A stretch of DNA of 47,365 bases, taken from Nitrospirota bacterium. GTDB lineage: Bacteria; Nitrospirota; Thermodesulfovibrionia; Thermodesulfovibrionales; Magnetobacteriaceae. The notes beneath the pieces were generated by a model that worked only from the letters and a program-made list of their open reading frames with translations, made no database searches and was not told the DNA's origin. The stretch covers positions 1-47,365 of the forward strand of contig JADFXG010000022.1 in NCBI GenBank assembly GCA_015233895.1, given 5' to 3'. This document shows positions 34,076 through 43,066 of the stretch, one piece after another; position 1 is the stretch's first letter; the number at the start of each line of letters is the position of its first letter. The position numbers and the translations under genes were made by a program.

Positions 34076-35193
34076 TGGATTATCAAATTAAGGAATCTTT
34101 CCCAATATCAGACTGGGAAATCATTAAAACGTTTATAACTCAGCGCTACAGAGCTGATCATGCCTTGTGTTTTAAGCCGTTTTTTGAGTGGCAGTTTCAG
34201 GTACGTAAAAATAAGGATTTCGCAAGCATTATCTGTGCCTATGAGGGCAAACATTTAATGGGCACTCTGGGTTATTTGCCATTAGAGCTTCACTGGGGCT
34301 CACTTACAAAGCAAACGCTGGGTGTATGGCTGCTTCACTGGATGGTAAGCCCAGAGGCCCCAAAAGGCTTAGGCATTTTAATGCTTAAACGGATACAAAA
34401 GATGTTTGCGTTGTGTTTAACACTCAATTCAAGCCAATTCGGCTCGCCAATTTTGCAGGCCATGGGATGGAAATACTTTCCCAACCTGCCCCGATATATA
34501 ATCGTAATGGATAAGACACACTGCAAACCGCTCCTTTATGAAGACACAGACCCAGAACAATTAAACTCTTACACTCTCAAAGCAGACTTACCTACAAGTG
34601 AAGATTCCTTAGAATCACACCTGTCCGACGACAACTACCGCCCGGACTGGACACACTATCCTGAAATGCAGTACGCAACCGTACGGTCGTTTGAGTACTT
34701 ACAATGGCGCTACATGGAACATCCTTCATTTAAGTATTATTTTTTTAAATCAAGATCAAAAACCACTCCAGCCATGTGTGTGCTGCGCATTGAGAAATCG
34801 TTTGGCAAAGCATGTGTGACAGTGGGCAAGGTTGTAGATTTTTTTTACCCCACAGACGATAGAGGCATATCAGAGGCCAGCGCTGTGTTGTCTTCAGCTT
34901 TATTGTTTTGCAGGCAGCGGGAATGTGCATATGTAGAGTTCAAATGTTGTCAGGCTGAGTATGCCGAAATGTTTATGAAATTTGGAGGAGCTCTGGAGCC
35001 GCACGACAGAGCTATTCTTATCTCAAGATTAATGCCCATACAGCACTTGCACCGCAATACAAACGTCTCCTATTTATCGAAGGTGAACAACCATGCTCCA
35101 CAACTAAACCAGATGTACATTACAAAATCCGATATTGATGATGATAGCCCAAGCAGCGTTTCTGTGGCATCGCAATTAATTGTATTAACTTAG
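34072..35193 (+). CDS. GNAT-like acyltransferase (module B)
   Basis: The 373-residue protein starts with an acetyltransferase-like domain: ICAYEGKHLMGTLGYLPLEL, then LGVWLLHWMVSPEAPKGLGILMLKRIQKMF with the loop APKGLGILML in the acyl-donor site. The C-terminal half (from about 180) may be a second, degenerate GNAT-like domain, giving a FemAB-like double fold. The start is GTG (34072) or the adjacent ATG (34075), both overlapping the carrier gene stop. By position it is the likely transferase for the second carrier-bound acyl group. Confidence 0.7.
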   Translation: MMDYQIKESFPISDWEIIKTFITQRYRADHALCFKPFFEWQFQVRKNKDFASIICAYEGKHLMGTLGYLPLELHWGSLTKQTLGVWLLHWMVSPEAPKGLGILMLKRIQKMFALCLTLNSSQFGSPILQAMGWKYFPNLPRYIIVMDKTHCKPLLYEDTDPEQLNSYTLKADLPTSEDSLESHLSDDNYRPDWTHYPEMQYATVRSFEYLQWRYMEHPSFKYYFFKSRSKTTPAMCVLRIEKSFGKACVTVGKVVDFFYPTDDRGISEASAVLSSALLFCRQRECAYVEFKCCQAEYAEMFMKFGGALEPHDRAILISRLMPIQHLHRNTNVSYLSKVNNHAPQLNQMYITKSDIDDDSPSSVSVASQLIVLT

Positions 35194-35217
35194 GAAAAAC
35201 ATAAAAGGAGAGTAACA

Positions 35218-36327
35218 ATGACAATAGAAGGCCGGGATATATTAAAAACAGTTGCAAGAGAGCAATCACAGCAGATGCGTTTGTGTAGTGCGGAGATGCC
35301 AGAGATTGTTCGCATCGAACTTTCTAACACTTGCAATATGAGTTGTCCGCACTGCCGCCACCATAGTAAAGAGAAACGAGCCTCTGAGAACTACTCCCCG
35401 TACTACAGAACTCCCATCCATATGTCAGAGAAGCAGGTTGAGGACATCTTTAACGAAGTGGCACCATATAAACCCTCAGTAACTTTAAACGTAGCAAATG
35501 AACCGTTAATTGCACAAACATTTGACTTTGCCGTAAAAACGGTTAAGAAACTGGGACTGGCCGGTACATTCAACACAAACGGCATTTTACTCAACAAGGA
35601 TGTATCTACACTTCTTGTTGATACTTGCTTTGATTCAGTCACTATCAGTATAGACGCAATCACTGCTGAAACTTTAAAAAAAGCTCGTGGTATATCTTCT
35701 TTGGATAAACTCATAGACAATGTCGATATTTTGTTAAGTGTCAGAGGCAACAGTGTTTTCCCCAGAGTTGGAATAACATTTGTAGAGACCGACTATAATT
35801 ATCATGAAATTCCTGACTTTTTAGAATTTTGGAAAAAACGGGTTGATTTTATCCGGATTAACGGGTTTATAAAGGATTTAACTCCGGATGTTTCCATGAT
35901 TCCAGGCATACAAAGAGAGGATATGCCAAAACGGATCCCCTGTCAACAGACTTTCAGAGATATCGTGATACGCGCAAACGGAGACGTAACACCCTGTGTA
36001 ATTACAGCAGAGCAGCCCAGTATCATTGTAGGCAATATTTTTAAGGAAGGTGGTGTTAAGGCTGTTTGGAACAATGACCACATGAACCACATTCGTAAGC
36101 TCCACAATACTGGACGCTGGGATGAGCTCCCCTATTGCAGACAATGTGACTACTGGATTGAGACTTTCAGCATGAAAGAAGAAATTAAAAATGGTTTTCT
36201 AATCCGGATGCCATCTCCATATACTACATTTTATAATGTCCTTGACAGACTCGATAACTGGAACAGAGATTTGCACGACAGGCAGGGTGTTGGTAGGTTT
36301 CAAGATGTATCTGTTACCAAAAAGTAA
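35218..36327 (+). CDS. Radical SAM/SPASM protein
   Basis: The 369-residue protein has core cysteines C39, C43 and C46 (CNMSCPHC) close to the N-terminus and a SPASM-like C-terminal part (VIRANGDVTPCVITAE, ELPYCRQCDYW) expected to bind auxiliary [4Fe-4S] clusters. A strong AAAAGGAGAG ribosome binding site lies just before the ATG. It closes the MaoC/FkbH/carrier/GNAT operon. It is the fourth of the short radical SAM proteins; their differing cysteine spacing and neighbours suggest different reactions. Confidence 0.87.
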   Translation: MTIEGRDILKTVAREQSQQMRLCSAEMPEIVRIELSNTCNMSCPHCRHHSKEKRASENYSPYYRTPIHMSEKQVEDIFNEVAPYKPSVTLNVANEPLIAQTFDFAVKTVKKLGLAGTFNTNGILLNKDVSTLLVDTCFDSVTISIDAITAETLKKARGISSLDKLIDNVDILLSVRGNSVFPRVGITFVETDYNYHEIPDFLEFWKKRVDFIRINGFIKDLTPDVSMIPGIQREDMPKRIPCQQTFRDIVIRANGDVTPCVITAEQPSIIVGNIFKEGGVKAVWNNDHMNHIRKLHNTGRWDELPYCRQCDYWIETFSMKEEIKNGFLIRMPSPYTTFYNVLDRLDNWNRDLHDRQGVGRFQDVSVTKK

Positions 36328-36366
36328 TATTGAACAGTTTATAGTGTCTCCGTGGATTTGGTGAAA

Positions 36367-36396
36367 TTGACAAAACCTGGCAGACTACTGTACTCT
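36367..36396 (+). promoter_or_regulatory. Promoter of the sulfotransferase-ABC exporter pair
   Basis: A perfect TTGACA (36367-36372) with TACTCT (36391-36396) after an 18-base spacer. The leader is about 60 bases and ends in AGGGGGAGATGAAG before the ATG at 36463. Confidence 0.55.
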
Positions 36397-36462
36397 AGCG
36401 CCTAGGGATGGTTAGGTTTTAAATACGGAAAGTGTCTATAAATTTAAGGGGGAGATGAAGTT

Positions 36463-37368
36463 ATGAGCGCTGATTTGCAAACACGCTGGGATAAGATAAA
36501 AAATACGTCTTTTTTCCAAAAATACAAACCTCATAATATTTTGTTTAAGTCCTTTTACACTATTAAAAACTTATCCGTTAAAGATCTCTCCAGGATTCCA
36601 GCAGCAGCCTATCGCAATTTGACAGCGTCCATTTCTTTGGTGCCAGCTATATCATTCTTTGCTCTACCCAGGTCTGCAAGCCAAAGCATCGCCTATGCGC
36701 TTGCCGATACTCTAAAAATAGTTCAGTTAACTGAAGCCACTCAGCACAATTTCACACAGAATGTAATAAGCGTACGGCCATATGTTGAGCGGCCAAGAAG
36801 AGGGTTTATAATTTATGTACATCTTCCGGCCAGCAATATAAATTTGCAAACCATCCGGTACTATAACGTAAAATGTATAGCCCACATCAGAGACCCCCGT
36901 GACGCCGTCCTTTCACTAAGTCGATTAATCATAAATAAGTATAACTCTGCAGGCATTCAATCCAGGCTCTTTGTTACAGAGCTGATGTCTTATGAAGGGC
37001 AGCAGCCAGTAACCATTTCCGAGGATATAATTAAGTCGGGATACCACAGGGTTCTTGATTGGATTTTGGAACATCGTTATGAGTCATTTGTAAAGTGGGT
37101 GAGCGACTGGATTTCTGCCCGTAACAGTATGAAAGAATTAGTGCATCTCACATCGTATGAGGAATTTGTAGCAGATTCGGACTCATACTTCAGGAATATA
37201 TATGAGTTTTATGATATAAAATCGGATAAAATGCCTCCCATTTATAAGAGGCATTTCAATAAAGGAATCGCTAGAAACTTTGAAACTGAAATGACACCGG
37301 AACAACGGGTGTATGCAACTAAAATGATTCCCGACTTGATTTATGAGCATACGTTGATCAGACCGTAG
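36463..37368 (+). CDS. Sulfotransferase-like protein
   Basis: The 301-residue protein has two landmarks of PAPS-dependent sulfotransferases: a 5'-phosphosulfate loop-like FALPRSASQSIAYAL (67-81) and a 3'-phosphate-binding region HIRDPRDAVLSLSRL (141-155). The C-terminal HFNKGIARNFETEMTPEQ resembles the RKGxxGxW region. The usual lysine of the first loop is replaced in PRSASQS, so activity is not certain. It has no signal peptide and should act in the cytosol. If active it sulfates a hydroxyl or amine of the product before export by the ABC protein encoded 67 bases downstream. No PAPS synthesis genes are on the plasmid. Confidence 0.72.
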   Translation: MSADLQTRWDKIKNTSFFQKYKPHNILFKSFYTIKNLSVKDLSRIPAAAYRNLTASISLVPAISFFALPRSASQSIAYALADTLKIVQLTEATQHNFTQNVISVRPYVERPRRGFIIYVHLPASNINLQTIRYYNVKCIAHIRDPRDAVLSLSRLIINKYNSAGIQSRLFVTELMSYEGQQPVTISEDIIKSGYHRVLDWILEHRYESFVKWVSDWISARNSMKELVHLTSYEEFVADSDSYFRNIYEFYDIKSDKMPPIYKRHFNKGIARNFETEMTPEQRVYATKMIPDLIYEHTLIRP

Positions 37369-37435
37369 GGTTGTAGAGAGTTTTTTAAAACCAGTGTCTG
37401 TTTTGCTAAACCGGAAAACCCTGTCGCTGTGAAAA

Positions 37436-39190
37436 TTGATTAAAAGACTGATGAATATTGTCAATCAACTAATAGAGTTTTTTCGATATAAAGATAAATC
37501 CATACCCTACCGGGAACAATTATCACCAGACAACGGCACGCTGATATTATATCTAAAAGAAATGATAAACATGGGAATGGGTAAAGTGTTATTTTTATTT
37601 TTGATATCATTACCGCTTGGAATAATCGCCGGAGGCATCGAACTCTTGTTCGGTTTTACAATCTTATACTTCCTTAGCAGCTTACATATCATGTCGTACG
37701 GAAATTTACCGAATTGGTTTTTTATCAAAAACATCCTAACTCCTACATGGGCTTTTTTAATTGTCGGTATTCTAAGAGTAGCACTGTCCTTTCTGTCTCT
37801 TTTAATAAACAGCATAAGCAGTGAGGGATTCGGTTTTAAAGTCAGGCGGATAATCGTAGATAGTATTTTTAGTGGTGAAGCTTTAGAGTCTGGCATATCT
37901 GTTGCTGAACTGTCCAATTTACAAACAAACCTTATAGGAAAAGCAACCAATTTTATATATCACCTGTTGAACATCATAACGTACTTGTTTTTCGGTGCTT
38001 TTGTTCTTATAAGCCTATTTAGCCTTTCCCCGCAGCTTTCCATTGTGACGGTTATAAGCCTTGTCTTGCTGGGCCTGCCAGTGTTAATAACCAGGAAATC
38101 ACATAATAATTATTCATCAAAAAGATTTTTGAAATTCAGGGAGTTTTCTATAAAGATAACTAAAGGGTTAAAAAACTTGTATTTTCTTAAAATAATAGGC
38201 CAGCAGTATCAACAGCAAAAAATACTCTATGAAGCAAACTATGCAATGTTTCTCTATGGTTTTAAATATTATTTTGGCTTTTTGTTAAATTCAAACCTGC
38301 CAGGCGTAGTTGTAATCTCTGTTGTGTTATCTATAATTACAGTAAACCGGAAATTTCATTTTATGGACAACTCCATATTTTTACCGTTCATTTACTTGCT
38401 AATACAAATAAACGCAAATACAGGAAAACTCATAATGGCTCTGGGAAACATGCAATTCGATAAAAGGTTTTTTTCCGAACTGATGAAAACTCTCAGGGAA
38501 ATACAGCTCGTGAACAAGACGCATGAAACGATGGAGGATGTCATAGAGGTCAGCACTGTGGAGACATTAAAAGTGGAGCACCTGGCAATAGGTAGAGACA
38601 GTATTTTAGTTAAGGACATAAATATCAACTCAGGGCGTGGCGGTTTTGTGTACATAACAGGGCATTCGGGCAAGGGGAAAACCACATTGCTTATGACTTT
38701 AATAGGTTTGATACCGGCCATGGAAGGTGCCATTTACTTAAACGGAATCGACATAAAACATGTGGACTTCAAAAAATTCCGTAAGTATCTTGCATACTCA
38801 GGGCCTGATCCGTTTCTTTTCGATGCAACGATAAGAGAAAATATTCTCTTTGGCACTGACCATATGACCCTGCGTGAGGAGGAAATCTGGAGAGCTATGG
38901 ATATAGCAGAGTGCGATTTTGTAAGGCATTTACCGGAGCAGTTAGACCATATGCTTTATGAAGGCGGTGAGGGAATATCGGCAGGCCAAAAACAGCGTCT
39001 TTCCATAGCGCGTGCACTTTTGAGAAATCCTAAAATTTTACTGCTCGATGAGGCGACCGCCAATATAGACGAAAAAACAGAGGAGAAAATTATAACCGCA
39101 ATTCGCTACAATTTTCCAGACGTTCTAATCTTTGCCGTATCGCACAGAAAAAGCTTAATAAAACACGCAATCTGTATGATTGAATTATAA
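37436..39190 (+). CDS. ABC transporter, fused membrane and ATPase domains (exporter type)
   Basis: The 584-residue half-transporter has a membrane domain (about 50-350, several long hydrophobic helices) and a C-terminal ATPase with Walker A GHSGKGKTT (about 409), the signature EGISAGQKQRLSIARAL (about 508), Walker B ILLLDEAT (about 534) and the H-loop histidine in AVSHRKS. This is the MsbA/lipid-flippase and polysaccharide/peptide exporter class, working as a dimer. No C39 peptidase domain is present, so it is not a bacteriocin processing exporter. The start is TTG (37436) or the ATG at 37451. Predicted role: moving the decorated lipid-linked sugar or finished molecule across the inner membrane. 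Confidence 0.92.
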   Translation: MIKRLMNIVNQLIEFFRYKDKSIPYREQLSPDNGTLILYLKEMINMGMGKVLFLFLISLPLGIIAGGIELLFGFTILYFLSSLHIMSYGNLPNWFFIKNILTPTWAFLIVGILRVALSFLSLLINSISSEGFGFKVRRIIVDSIFSGEALESGISVAELSNLQTNLIGKATNFIYHLLNIITYLFFGAFVLISLFSLSPQLSIVTVISLVLLGLPVLITRKSHNNYSSKRFLKFREFSIKITKGLKNLYFLKIIGQQYQQQKILYEANYAMFLYGFKYYFGFLLNSNLPGVVVISVVLSIITVNRKFHFMDNSIFLPFIYLLIQINANTGKLIMALGNMQFDKRFFSELMKTLREIQLVNKTHETMEDVIEVSTVETLKVEHLAIGRDSILVKDININSGRGGFVYITGHSGKGKTTLLMTLIGLIPAMEGAIYLNGIDIKHVDFKKFRKYLAYSGPDPFLFDATIRENILFGTDHMTLREEEIWRAMDIAECDFVRHLPEQLDHMLYEGGEGISAGQKQRLSIARALLRNPKILLLDEATANIDEKTEEKIITAIRYNFPDVLIFAVSHRKSLIKHAICMIEL

Positions 39191-39213
39191 AAACTCCGGG
39201 TTAAAATTATTCA

Positions 39214-40290
39214 TCACGGAATTTTATATCCAATGAATGACAGTGGCTCATAGTCAAGAGGTAATTCTTCTTTCGTAAATTTCATAAAATCATAGGCATT
39301 TAAGGAGCCCATTGATTTGGCTTTATCGAAAATTTCAAAAATACTATTATCTTTGCTTTTATCTATTCGTCTTTTTACCTTCTGCAGCAGTGAATTTTTC
39401 AAGATCAAATCATTATCACAAGCGTATTTACTGAGTTCTGAACCTTTCGGCGTAAAACAGAAGCACTGTGGCACTAAAATCGGAACAAAACCGGCTTTTG
39501 AAAATTCGTTGAAAAGATCGGAAAGACTGCTGATTACAGTAGCCCCAGGAGAATCGAAAATAAATAACTTCATGCCGTCACCATCGAGCATTTTCCTCGA
39601 TACGTTGAGAATGAACTTTAAAGCGTTTTTGGAAATCTCGCTAAGAGCGTGATCACATACAATAATGTCTCTTTTTATTGTATCCATTTTATGGAAATTA
39701 CAATAGACCCACCATGGAATATGTAGGCATCTACTGGTAAAACATTTTTCGTCATATTCTGTAGCAGCAAAATCGACACACTGGTCACCGGCAATATAGT
39801 CATACAAGAGACTTTGCCATAAGTAAAATGCCTGCGTGTTGTCCATGGAGGCATAATTAAACCCTGACTTTAACAATAATGCGCCCAGGTATCCGCATCC
39901 TGCACCTATCTCAAATATGGAAAAATCTTTCTTGTAAAAATCCTGCAAAAGCGATATAACCCTAAACAGGCTGATTGCTGACAAAGAAGACATCAGCGGT
40001 TTTTTGGATATGTTAAACTCTTGTTTTGTCAATTGTGAAACATCTTGTATAAGCCTGCCCATAATGTCTGCTTCATTTTCTGTATACAGATATGGAGGAT
40101 AAAAATATTGTGCATTTTTTCTCACATGCATTGCATCCACATATCTTATCAGTTCCATATGATCATCCACACTTATGGGGAAATTCCCCATATTAAAAAC
40201 CACAGGTTTAAAGGCAGCTATAAGTATATTTGAGATGTGTTTTAGTGCTTCGTTCTGAGCTGTCTTGTAAGATGAAACAGTTGCCTTCAT
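39214..40290 (-). CDS. SAM-dependent methyltransferase, putative sugar O-methyltransferase
   Basis: The 358-residue protein has a class I SAM-binding motif SIFEIGAGCGYLGALLL (124-140), then YASMDNTQAFYLWQSLLYDY, and a motif IV-like IIVCDHALSEIS. This pattern fits proteins annotated as putative sugar O-methyltransferases in polysaccharide clusters, but that is from memory. It is convergent with the ABC exporter gene (23 bases between their ends) and has its own strong promoter. Confidence 0.72.
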   Translation of the reverse strand: MKATVSSYKTAQNEALKHISNILIAAFKPVVFNMGNFPISVDDHMELIRYVDAMHVRKNAQYFYPPYLYTENEADIMGRLIQDVSQLTKQEFNISKKPLMSSLSAISLFRVISLLQDFYKKDFSIFEIGAGCGYLGALLLKSGFNYASMDNTQAFYLWQSLLYDYIAGDQCVDFAATEYDEKCFTSRCLHIPWWVYCNFHKMDTIKRDIIVCDHALSEISKNALKFILNVSRKMLDGDGMKLFIFDSPGATVISSLSDLFNEFSKAGFVPILVPQCFCFTPKGSELSKYACDNDLILKNSLLQKVKRRIDKSKDNSIFEIFDKAKSMGSLNAYDFMKFTKEELPLDYEPLSFIGYKIP

Positions 40291-40344
40291 TTTGCTTTGA
40301 TCCCTATATAATATCTATATATTTTACTGTCAGAAACTTATATT

Positions 40345-40373
40345 ATGTTATATGACCCCATAGTTTTTGTCAA
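40345..40373 (-). promoter_or_regulatory. Promoter of the minus-strand methyltransferase gene
   Basis: On the minus strand a perfect TTGACA (40373 to 40368), a 17-base spacer and TAACAT (40350 to 40345), about 55 bases before the ATG at 40290. Confidence 0.65.
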
Positions 40374-40427
40374 GAATACCCTGAGGCTGAGTGCAGACAG
40401 TGTAAGAATATGGAATTTCAAATAATT

Positions 40428-42863
40428 TTACTTATACTCACTGCAAGGCGGTATTTGACGGAACCGTTGCTGCAAGCACAACCGTCTGAAATCGCCGTCA
40501 TTTACGATTGCCTTTACAAAATCATTTATCTCAGAAAAACCATATCCGTTTGTTGACAGAAGTAGATCGTTGTAATAACGCTGCATTTTGGGATATTGCT
40601 CTACAAATATGTTTAAACCAGGCTGTTGTCTATCATCAGATATGCTGCTGTTTTTCCATGTTAGTAAAAAGTATCTCTGTGGATACACAGCTAATATCTT
40701 GAATTTTCTCATGATACTTTCCAATGTAAACAACGGTGTGTAATGAGATACGCAAAAGTTTGAATTTAGATTTATCAGAAAATGATTAAATCCATATTTT
40801 TTATATACGGCTATGGCCTCCTCTTCACTGCCGTACATTATGGCTTCGTAATCTCCATACCTGCTAATTCCGCTGTCCTCGGCAGAGGACTGGAACTTCC
40901 CTGGTGGAATTATTGTAAAAACCCTCTCAGCACCAAGCACAAGAACCTTACTGTTTTTTCCTACAGCTTTTTGTATGTCCAGTCCAATCCTATTGCTGCA
41001 ATGTTTATTATAAATATAGGCAAAGGTATTTTTCCCAATTAAAAAATATGATATAGTCTTCAGATTATCGTTAAAGGGTTTATCAGAGCCGGTAATTGTC
41101 TTACCAGCCTTCATATATGCTCCGGAGGCACCAACTGCATCGTAATATATGCCGTCAGCGTCATAATTATAGACAGCAATAAACGTTAAAACCATTACCA
41201 ATGAATATACAAACACAGTTATTGCATTTTTAAGATAAGGGGCTGCAGCTCGTTGTCCTGAGATATAATCCGTTAAAATATATATAGCATAAAGATAAAT
41301 AACAGCCCTTATGAATATATGGCTTAAAGGGAATAACTCGGTTTGTGAACAATAGGCAGATGTAAGAATATTATGCACTAACAGTACGGCAATGAATAAC
41401 ATAAACTCAACGGCAATGAGTTGTATTTTACTTTTGATAAGAAAAATATTCAACAGACTGTAACTGTATGTTATTGCTATAAAAATTGCATAATATCTGA
41501 ATTGAAAAACAAATTGTGCCGGATACGTAAAGAAATTCAAATAGCTGCCGTATTTACTGAACATTGTTTTTAAGTTGTTTAGTATATGTCCAGTACCGCT
41601 TAGTACTAACTCGGAGGCTGCAAACGAAATATTGCCGTAATACAGGGGACTTGCTCCCCAGTGCTTCAGTATATAATCATTTCTGTATTTAAATAAAAAT
41701 GCAGGTAGATAATCAAACATACCTAAAACAAAATAGTTAAACAAAAGTATAATTACAACAGCAACTATAACAGTTGCAAGTAAATAATATGAGAATAATA
41801 CTGTAATCTTGTTTCTATAGAAAAATAACGGTAATTGAGCAGTGATAAACATAAATATCAATGGGCCAACATACACTGTTGTTATCAAACAGGCCGCTAT
41901 TGCCAACATATTTATTATGAGTAAATACAGGCTTTGCTTAGAAGACATATTTCGTCCGGAATACAGCAACACTGCAACGTAGAAGTAAAATATTGTAAAT
42001 GCGCTAATCATCATATGTATATGTGCAAATCTGAGAAAAAAAAGCAGTGTATCGGATGAAACAAAAATAATCCCTCCAAGCAGTGGAATTATTGAATGAT
42101 TGTCTGTCAGTCTCTTTAAGAAACCAACAACAATGAACGACGACAGGACAACAAGGTAAAAGGAACCTATTTGCAGTGATTGTACATCAGTAAGCAACAT
42201 ATACAGGTTATTTAATCCCGCCCCTCTAAACGTAAAACTGCTAGCAGAAATATTGCTGAAAATGCCATGGCTATTTAACACATCTGCACAGTATAGTGTA
42301 GTTTGATAGACCTCCGGCGTTGATATATCAGGCAAAATGCCTCTGGTGAAAAACAACAAGACAATAAAAAACATAAAAATACAAACGATAAGATATTCCA
42401 ATGTATTATAATTTCTTTTTTGAAGATAACAAGGCAGATACACTTTATATTCTCTTACTGCATCTTTCAGGCTGTTATATGAGAAAAAAATAACCGGAGC
42501 ACTAATCAGTACACATGTTAAAGGATAAAGAAGCTTGACGGCCCCTGCAACAAACATTATGATATTAATGAGGGCAGCGCCAGTAAAAGAGTTGATAATA
42601 AAACTATCCAAAATATTCAAAGCTGGTTTTTCAGTTTTCTTAGCGACCATTGTACAGAAATACTTACCCGTATAGAAAAAAAATATAACGATATAAAACA
42701 AAAAAAATATTCTAAGCAGATTATATATTATATATATGTAACTTTCAGTGTTGTAATAATTGTTCCATACATCAATGGTCTTAAAAAAATATATAAAAAG
42801 CAGGTACAACAATGTAAAGGCAGCACTTCCGGAAGATGCGTGCAACTTATTATAAATGTACAA
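40428..42863 (-). CDS. Large polytopic membrane protein, second putative GT-C-type glycosyltransferase
   Basis: The 811-residue protein has about a dozen membrane segments (roughly residues 10-590) and a soluble C-terminal part (about 620-760). It is a paralogue of the 772-aa protein at 158: both share the NNYY loop, the FFYTGK segment, the FxGAGLNNLY/AKGTGLIYL loop and the final FLINL/YILVNL strand. The long periplasmic-type loop with GILPDISTPEV (about 175-185) may hold acidic catalytic residues, but I cannot prove this. Translation begins at TTG, supported by a near-perfect AAGGAGGTGG ribosome binding site a few bases upstream. Two such enzymes suggest two lipid-linked sugars or two acceptors. 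Confidence 0.7.
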   Translation of the reverse strand: MYIYNKLHASSGSAAFTLLYLLFIYFFKTIDVWNNYYNTESYIYIIYNLLRIFFLFYIVIFFFYTGKYFCTMVAKKTEKPALNILDSFIINSFTGAALINIIMFVAGAVKLLYPLTCVLISAPVIFFSYNSLKDAVREYKVYLPCYLQKRNYNTLEYLIVCIFMFFIVLLFFTRGILPDISTPEVYQTTLYCADVLNSHGIFSNISASSFTFRGAGLNNLYMLLTDVQSLQIGSFYLVVLSSFIVVGFLKRLTDNHSIIPLLGGIIFVSSDTLLFFLRFAHIHMMISAFTIFYFYVAVLLYSGRNMSSKQSLYLLIINMLAIAACLITTVYVGPLIFMFITAQLPLFFYRNKITVLFSYYLLATVIVAVVIILLFNYFVLGMFDYLPAFLFKYRNDYILKHWGASPLYYGNISFAASELVLSGTGHILNNLKTMFSKYGSYLNFFTYPAQFVFQFRYYAIFIAITYSYSLLNIFLIKSKIQLIAVEFMLFIAVLLVHNILTSAYCSQTELFPLSHIFIRAVIYLYAIYILTDYISGQRAAAPYLKNAITVFVYSLVMVLTFIAVYNYDADGIYYDAVGASGAYMKAGKTITGSDKPFNDNLKTISYFLIGKNTFAYIYNKHCSNRIGLDIQKAVGKNSKVLVLGAERVFTIIPPGKFQSSAEDSGISRYGDYEAIMYGSEEEAIAVYKKYGFNHFLINLNSNFCVSHYTPLFTLESIMRKFKILAVYPQRYFLLTWKNSSISDDRQQPGLNIFVEQYPKMQRYYNDLLLSTNGYGFSEINDFVKAIVNDGDFRRLCLQQRFRQIPPCSEYK

Positions 42864-42883
42864 ACCACCTCCTTCAGTTTGAT

Positions 42884-42913
42884 ATCATAGCAAGAAAAAC
42901 TCCTTTTTCTCAA
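42884..42913 (-). promoter_or_regulatory. Promoter of the 811-aa membrane protein gene
   Basis: On the minus strand TTGAGA (42913 to 42908), an 18-base spacer and TATGAT (42889 to 42884) preceded by TGc, an extended -10. Transcription would start just ahead of the strong ribosome binding site at about 42866-42875. Confidence 0.6.
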
Positions 42914-43066
42914 TATCTGACGGCACCTTGCCTATAGGAGTTTAGTCAAAAAAAGCATTGACAGACTCCAAATATTTGTTGTAAAACAACCTATGATAGG
43001 CTCATTAATATTGTTCTATTCACGGACTCCGATAGAGCATTTAACTATGGAAGTTAAAAACACGGT

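Noticed and set aside
3856-36327. RiPP maturation as the role of the SPASM-type radical SAM genes
   Set aside because: I found no short precursor gene beside any of them, no RRE-like domain, and the ABC exporter lacks a C39 peptidase domain.
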